A stretch of DNA of 39,910 bases, taken from NCBI GenBank assembly GCA_019752125.1, contig JAIEMM010000014.1, positions 1 through 39,910 of the forward strand. Direction: 5' to 3'. This document shows positions 35,146-39,910 of the stretch, piece by piece (position 1 is the first letter of the stretch; each line of letters opens with the position of its first letter). The notes beneath the pieces are model-generated. The model saw nothing but the letters and a program-made list of their open reading frames with translations, was not told where the DNA came from and searched no databases. Source of the DNA: Patescibacteria group bacterium. Lineage in GTDB: Bacteria > Patescibacteriota > Minisyncoccia > Phycocordibacterales > SBAW01. Made by a program: the position numbers and the translations under genes.

Positions 35146-35257
35146 TACCTAACATGGGTTCTTACATCATCCATCCAGCGGAGCAAAATATCTCAACACA
35201 CTTTTTCGATTTTTATGGTACCTGACACATTCCCATTCCCGTGAGGGCGGTTTCTTT

Positions 35258-35650
35258 TTATTGTTGTACGTTGTACCAACTTTTTTGCCACGCCTGCATT
35301 TGCTGTATCTCAGTTGTTTGAGCAGAGATGATGTTCTGCGCCATCTGTTTGAGCTCAGGATGTTTAGCGTCTGTCAGCGCTGCTTTGGCCATAGAAACAG
35401 CCCCCTCATGATGAACAATCATTTCAGAGAGAAACGCTTTGTCAAAATCGTCACCCGTCTTACCTGAAAGACCGACCATCATGTCGTCCATGGCGTTACC
35501 CATCCCCATTCCGTTATCGTCCATCATCATGCCGTTAGACATCACGTGGCTACCCGTTTCAGCGGCCTGGTTTCCATGAGCGACATACCCCGCACCAAAC
35601 CCAATAATGAGAACGAGGAGCGCAATCACGAGTACATTATTTTTTTCCAT
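35258..35650 (-). CDS. DUF305 family protein
   Basis: N-terminal TM, Met-rich segment, DFDKAFLSEMIVHHEGAVSMAKAAL...HPELKQMAQNIISAQTTEIQQMQAW. Confidence 0.9.
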   Translation of the reverse strand: MEKNNVLVIALLVLIIGFGAGYVAHGNQAAETGSHVMSNGMMMDDNGMGMGNAMDDMMVGLSGKTGDDFDKAFLSEMIVHHEGAVSMAKAALTDAKHPELKQMAQNIISAQTTEIQQMQAWQKSWYNVQQ

Positions 35651-35711
35651 ATAGAAACTATACTCCCATGTACCTCAAAAAAGAACCATTTCCTGCTATA
35701 GTGGGTAGTAC

Positions 35712-36479
35712 ATGAATTATCTGGACGCAACAATACTAGGGGTTGTTGAAGGGCTGACAGAGTTTTTGCCTATCTCTTCGACAGGACATTTAATACTGAC
35801 CAGTCATGTGCTCAGGTTGGCAGAAACGGATTTTGTAAAAAGTTTTGAAATAGCAATTCAACTTGGTGCAACTTTTGCAGTTGTTGTACTTTTCTGGAGA
35901 TTGTTTTTAAACATAGAGGTGCTTAAAAAAACATTTGTTGCGTTCTTACCAACAGCCATCATAGGTCTTGCTCTGTATTCATTTGTGAAGACATATTTGC
36001 TCGGCAATGAATCAGTTGTTCTTGCAGCCCTTCTACTTGGCGGCATTGTTCTTATATGTTTCGAATATATACACAAGGAATCTCGAGAGGCTGTCGCGGA
36101 TATTGAGTCCATTTCTTACAAACAAGCATTTGGCGTAGGCTTCTTCCAAGCTATTGCGATTATCCCAGGAGTCTCTCGTTCTGCCGCATCCATATTGGGA
36201 GGCCTTTTGCTTGGCCTTAACCGCACCACGATAGTTCAATTTTCTTTTCTCGTTGCTGTACCAACTATGGCTGCAGCCACAGGGCTCGACTTACTCAAGA
36301 ACTATAAAACCTTTTCTGTAAGCGACGCGGGGCTGCTATGTGTCGGCTTTGTGACCGCTTTCGTCGTCGCATTACTGGTTATGCGTTTCTTTTTATCCTA
36401 CATACGTACGCGGACATTTATCCCGTTTGGTATATATCGTATAGCCATAGCCCTTCTTTTCTTCTTCGTCGTGTTGTAA
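35712..36479 (+). CDS. uppP: Undecaprenyl-diphosphatase
   Basis: GVVEGLTEFLPISSTGHLIL; PGVSRSAASILGGLLLGL. Confidence 0.95.
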   Translation: MNYLDATILGVVEGLTEFLPISSTGHLILTSHVLRLAETDFVKSFEIAIQLGATFAVVVLFWRLFLNIEVLKKTFVAFLPTAIIGLALYSFVKTYLLGNESVVLAALLLGGIVLICFEYIHKESREAVADIESISYKQAFGVGFFQAIAIIPGVSRSAASILGGLLLGLNRTTIVQFSFLVAVPTMAAATGLDLLKNYKTFSVSDAGLLCVGFVTAFVVALLVMRFFLSYIRTRTFIPFGIYRIAIALLFFFVVL

Positions 36480-36500
36480 ATCAAGGAATATACTTAGCGT

Positions 36501-36857
36501 ATGCCTGACAACGTATTACTAGCCCTTATTGCAGGCGTGGCCGTCGTCGGAATTCGTCTTGGTGTGTGGTGTATTCCTGAAGTGGATGTAAAGATGTTCC
36601 GCACCGTAATTCACCATTTTTGGTTTGGAATATTTTTTATGGTTCTCTCGTTTCCCCTCTCTGCCATTAACCATACGCTTGGAGTTGTGGCGCTGGGCGT
36701 AGGGCTTGGCCTCGCCGCAGACGAACTAGTGTTTATGCTACGTGGTGGTGGACGTGACAAACAGTATTGGACAGCACCCTCTATACTGGGCGCTCTTATC
36801 CTACTCGTATCAATCTTTTATTTCCAAACTAGTCTCGTGAGCTTTTTGTTTACTTAG
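36501..36857 (+). CDS. Hypothetical membrane protein
   Basis: Several hydrophobic segments; TATACT 6 nt before ATG. Confidence 0.65.
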   Translation: MPDNVLLALIAGVAVVGIRLGVWCIPEVDVKMFRTVIHHFWFGIFFMVLSFPLSAINHTLGVVALGVGLGLAADELVFMLRGGGRDKQYWTAPSILGALILLVSIFYFQTSLVSFLFT

Positions 36858-37255
36858 TGTATCCCAAACATTGAGGCTACCCAGAATGTAGCGACAGAGA
36901 CAGTGGCTGCTACTGTGGCGCCCCACATAAGGTCAACCATGCTGACCAAGAACGGCCAATCCTTGAGTGTCGAGAGGTTTGTAAGGTCGTATGTTGCGTA
37001 ACTAATAAACCCCAACAAGGCTCCAAACAAAAGTGCGTGCACCCATGAACCCTTTTCAACTGCGGGCTGGATAACAAAGATAACGAGGCCTGCAACAAAA
37101 ATGCAGTAGAAAATAATCGCTGCCGTCCAGTTGATGTCAGTTTTCATAAGCGCCCCTATCTGCTTGAGATAAAAACTTTTTGCAACCAACCCAAGCCATA
37201 GCATGTCGATTGCAAAAAACACAGGGAGCGCGATTGCGAAAAGTTTTATAAACAT
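36854..37255 (-). CDS. DUF2177 family membrane protein
   Basis: AIDMLWLGLVAKSFYLKQIGALM...LGFISYATYDLTNLSTLKDWP...VDLMWGATVAATVS. Confidence 0.88.
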   Translation of the reverse strand: MFIKLFAIALPVFFAIDMLWLGLVAKSFYLKQIGALMKTDINWTAAIIFYCIFVAGLVIFVIQPAVEKGSWVHALLFGALLGFISYATYDLTNLSTLKDWPFLVSMVDLMWGATVAATVSVATFWVASMFGIH

Positions 37256-37259
37256 ACAA

Positions 37260-37889
37260 TTATTTAATTTCTACCATTACTTCGTTTCTACTCATCCATG
37301 GCGGTGTCCAGGGCGCGTTGTAGCCAGCATACTGGGGCGCGCCCACAACCTCCACACCATCGCGAGAGAGTGACGAGAGTAGATTTTTTTGCATTTGTTG
37401 TATACGCGTGTCGCTCCTAAACCAAGAGAAGCGGAGCGCTGCCATTTTTTGAGCTGGAACCTCCACAATCTGCACCCGAGAGTCAGTCGGCACAGGAAGC
37501 GTGTCGAGCGTGTAGGAACGTGGCATGCCAAACGAGATTACGTGAGACTCTCCTTTGGTGGTGGCAAGTACAGGCGCGGTCATAGCAATTTTTTGTGACG
37601 ACGTACTTCGTTCTGTTACAGGAGCTGTCATTGCCACACGTTCTTTTTTTGCATTACCTCCAAATATATACCCAGCAACAATACGAAATCCTTCACTGAG
37701 GGCTTCATCATACGGACCTTGCACGGTTGTTTGCGCAACAATATGGGCCGGGTAATTCCGGATCTCATATCCATCAGCTTTCTTTTCAACAACATACGAC
37801 ATTTGCTCTACCCGCGACGAAAGATATCCCCAGAGAGTCCAAAGAACAAACATTACAGCAAGCACAGTAACAATAAGGAGATTGTTCAT
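37260..37889 (-). CDS. SOUL heme-binding family protein
   Basis: YVVEKKADGYEIRNYPAHIVAQTTV...RVAMTAPVTERSTSSQKIAMTAPVLA...PAQKMAALRFSW. Confidence 0.9.
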   Translation of the reverse strand: MNNLLIVTVLAVMFVLWTLWGYLSSRVEQMSYVVEKKADGYEIRNYPAHIVAQTTVQGPYDEALSEGFRIVAGYIFGGNAKKERVAMTAPVTERSTSSQKIAMTAPVLATTKGESHVISFGMPRSYTLDTLPVPTDSRVQIVEVPAQKMAALRFSWFRSDTRIQQMQKNLLSSLSRDGVEVVGAPQYAGYNAPWTPPWMSRNEVMVEIK

Positions 37890-37934
37890 TTATTAAGTGT
37901 ACCATAATGGCCTCTGCACGATATACTTCTTTAT

Positions 37935-38642
37935 ATGGAACTACGACGCGGCAATGAGGACTTAGAGAGGCTCAACCAAAGCCTCAACGACCCTCATGTA
38001 CTAAAGGCCTATAAAGGATCTTGTGATCATTACAAGGTATCGTTTCTACCCCACATTCTTGGATGCATACTCGTCTGGTGCGGAAATACAGTGTATGGAA
38101 AAGAGCCAACGTATCTAAAATTCCGCGCCGTAGAGGTCATTGCTCGTGTTCCGTACCATTCATGGTCATCTGCTGCTTTTACTCTCCTGACACTGTTTTA
38201 TTCAAATGAGCAAAAAGCAATGCGCCTTTCCACTATCACAAAGTATGCACGACTAGCTCAAGACAACGAGACTATGCACGTCGTTGTTATTTCTCAACTC
38301 GCTAAAGTCGAGGAACGAACTGGAGTTATCCGACACACACTTATTCCAATGATATTCGCCTTCTTTTATTTTTGGTGGTCGTACTTCCTATACCTTATCA
38401 ACCCTCGATACTCCTACGAGCTCAACTATATGTTCGAGAATCACGCATTTGAGCAATACAGCAGGTTTTTGGAGACGCGCGGTGAAGAGCTTAAGAAAAA
38501 ACTACTACACAGTGACTTCCTCACATGGTATGGTCGTCACCCACACACCCAATATAACTTTTTCCTTTCAGTCCGTAATGATGAAATAATTCATCGAAAC
38601 ACCTCGATCCACGAGATCCAGCACGGCGGTAAGGTATATTAA
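37935..38642 (+). CDS. Alternative-oxidase-like diiron protein
   Basis: AVEVIARVP (LET-like), DNETMH (NERMH-like), FENHAFEQYSRFL (LEEEA-like), RNDEIIHRN (RADEAHH-like); all six diiron ligands appear present. Confidence 0.8.
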   Translation: MELRRGNEDLERLNQSLNDPHVLKAYKGSCDHYKVSFLPHILGCILVWCGNTVYGKEPTYLKFRAVEVIARVPYHSWSSAAFTLLTLFYSNEQKAMRLSTITKYARLAQDNETMHVVVISQLAKVEERTGVIRHTLIPMIFAFFYFWWSYFLYLINPRYSYELNYMFENHAFEQYSRFLETRGEELKKKLLHSDFLTWYGRHPHTQYNFFLSVRNDEIIHRNTSIHEIQHGGKVY

Positions 38643-38643
38643 T

Positions 38644-38672
38644 TTGACAATGCGCATTGTGTATTGTACTTT
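38644..38672 (+). promoter_or_regulatory. Sigma70-type promoter
   Basis: TTGACA, 17-bp spacer, TACTTT. Confidence 0.65.
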
Positions 38673-38705
38673 TCTATCTGTAGTTCTCTAGCCCAAGAGG
38701 TTGAA

Positions 38706-39026
38706 TTGAAAAAGTACTTTGTGGCGCTGGCTGTGCTTGCTGTATATCTTGCAGGCAGCAGCGCTAGCGCTCAGACACCTACCCCTGAAGACCCAGCGGC
38801 ATCGCGCCTCATGCAAGCCCATATCGATGCCTTGTCGGCCTGCAACAAAAAAGGCAGGTCTCAGTTAGACATAGGGCGCTGTGAAGGAGTAGTGTTCGGT
38901 AGCCTGGAGGCGTACCTCCTCGCCGCTGGGCGGTGTCATGAAGACCGCAAAGACACAGACTGCTCTGAAGCAAGTCGCCTGAGGCCTTTTGTAACCCGAG
39001 TTCTCGAGGCTTTTGCCAAGCAGTGA
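38706..39026 (+). CDS. Small secreted orphan protein (TTG start)
   Basis: AAGAGG SD 5 nt before TTG; signal peptide MKKYFVALAVLAVYLAGSSASAQ. Confidence 0.65.
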   Translation: MKKYFVALAVLAVYLAGSSASAQTPTPEDPAASRLMQAHIDALSACNKKGRSQLDIGRCEGVVFGSLEAYLLAAGRCHEDRKDTDCSEASRLRPFVTRVLEAFAKQ

Positions 39027-39061
39027 ACACAGCCGCTCCTCCCCCGAGGTAGCGGTTTTTC

Positions 39062-39619
39062 TTATACTCTGCTCTTTATATACTTCAACATAGTTGCTGC
39101 GTCAGACACTTCAAAAGGGTCTTCTGGGTTGTTATCCATATACCCCTCCTCGATAAACATTTTTTCAATAATGCCGTCAACGACGAGCATGCTGTAGCGC
39201 CAACTTCGCATACCAAAACCCAAATTTTCTTTCTTTACCAGCATGCCCATAGCGCGAGTAAAATCAGCGTTGCCGTCTGGAAGCATGGTGACATGTTTGA
39301 TGCCAAGCTGCTTACCCCAATGAGACATGACGAACGGGTCATTGACGCTCAGACATATCACTTCGTCGATGCCAAGATTCTTAAACTCCTCATGTGCCCT
39401 GTCGTAACCAGGCGCATGCGTACTTGAGCATGTAGGGGTAAACGCGCCAGGAAGTGCAAAAAGTATTACCTTTCTACCACTAAAAATTTCTTCTGAGGTT
39501 CGTGTGCTCCACGCAAACGCCATATCCATACAGGTGTTTTCGCTTGCAGGGCTATGTGTATGGACTTTAAATTCAACATCAGGGACACGGCACGGCTCAC
39601 AGGCTGGATGGTTGTTCAT
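39062..39619 (-). CDS. Peroxiredoxin (Prx5/redoxin type)
   Basis: FALPGAFTPTCSSTHAPGYDRAHEEFKNLGIDEVICLSVNDPFVMSHWGKQLG. Confidence 0.93.
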   Translation of the reverse strand: MNNHPACEPCRVPDVEFKVHTHSPASENTCMDMAFAWSTRTSEEIFSGRKVILFALPGAFTPTCSSTHAPGYDRAHEEFKNLGIDEVICLSVNDPFVMSHWGKQLGIKHVTMLPDGNADFTRAMGMLVKKENLGFGMRSWRYSMLVVDGIIEKMFIEEGYMDNNPEDPFEVSDAATMLKYIKSRV

Positions 39620-39675
39620 ATATACACAGTGTATTCGATAATTCTTCGCTTCGAAAGAGGTGCTATTATTTTTGT

Positions 39676-39910
39676 ATGAAAATTCAAATACGAGGGCGTA
39701 TTTTTATGCTCCTTATGGCCTCATCTTTGTTCTTTGTGCCTTCAGCCTTCGCCTCTGCAACTTCAGCTTCAGTGCCATCAGTCACTCCAGCCACAACCAT
39801 ATTGAACGGCCAGACTGTGTATTTTAGCGTTCTGCCTTCAGGGTTTACGAACCCCACATATTCGCTTACTGATTCGTTCAGCGGATCGTCAGCCTCAAGC
39901 GCAAACATCG
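39676..39910 (+). CDS. Secreted protein, N-terminal part (runs off the window)
   Basis: MKIQIRGRIFMLLMASSLFFVPSAFASATSASV signal peptide, Ser/Thr-rich; extended -10 TGCTATTAT 6 nt before ATG; absent from supplied ORF track because it is open-ended. Confidence 0.65.
   Translation, partial: MKIQIRGRIFMLLMASSLFFVPSAFASATSASVPSVTPATTILNGQTVYFSVLPSGFTNPTYSLTDSFSGSSASSANI

Larger units (their letters stand above)
32715..35185 (+). repeat. Four degenerate ~28-nt direct repeats at 32715, 33761, 34448 and 35158
   Basis: GTTCTGAACGCGTCCAGCGAGTGGAGCAG; GTTCGAACATCCTCTATCAGCCGGGGCA; GTTCTAACGTCCTCTATCAGGCGGAGCA; GTTCTTACATCATCCATCCAGCGGAGCA. Confidence 0.6.

Noticed and set aside
1-39910. CRISPR arrays, rRNA genes, prophage structural genes, transposases
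   Set aside because: None found by eye; no regularly spaced identical repeats, rRNA signatures or transposase/integrase motifs in the ORFs.

Overview
The window looks like a Patescibacteria/CPR (Parcubacteria-type) chromosome segment; this assignment is inferred from streamlined proteins, an intron-bearing tRNA and gene content, and is not proven. It carries a dense housekeeping backbone: cysS, dnaB, recR, rplU, rmuC, yqeY, lysS, greA, proS, rseP, frr, nth, holB-like, def, fmt. Cell-wall and shape genes are well represented: mraZ-rsmH-ftsL-like-ftsI-murF, mreB-mreC-mreD-like-mrdA, a second mreB, murA, uppP. Two tRNAs are present: tRNA-Glu(CUC), and tRNA-Asn(GUU) split by a ~221-nt group I intron. 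Between the backbone genes sit small, mostly orphan genes (cold-shock-domain fusion, MOSC, Usg-like, several unknowns). The most interesting signals are: (i) two expression architectures, with backbone genes led by a -10 box only 6-9 nt before the start codon and no Shine-Dalgarno (predicted leaderless), while the orphan genes carry -35/-10 promoters, strong Shine-Dalgarno sites and private terminators; (ii) a possible cassette array at 32.7-35.2 kb bounded by degenerate ~28-nt direct repeats; (iii) short palindromes inside coding genes, including a pair with compensatory changes; (iv) the tRNA-Asn intron; (v) an alternative-oxidase-like diiron protein beside SOUL and peroxiredoxin genes; (vi) MurA with Asp in place of the catalytic Cys. 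No database search or folding program was run; all calls are by eye.
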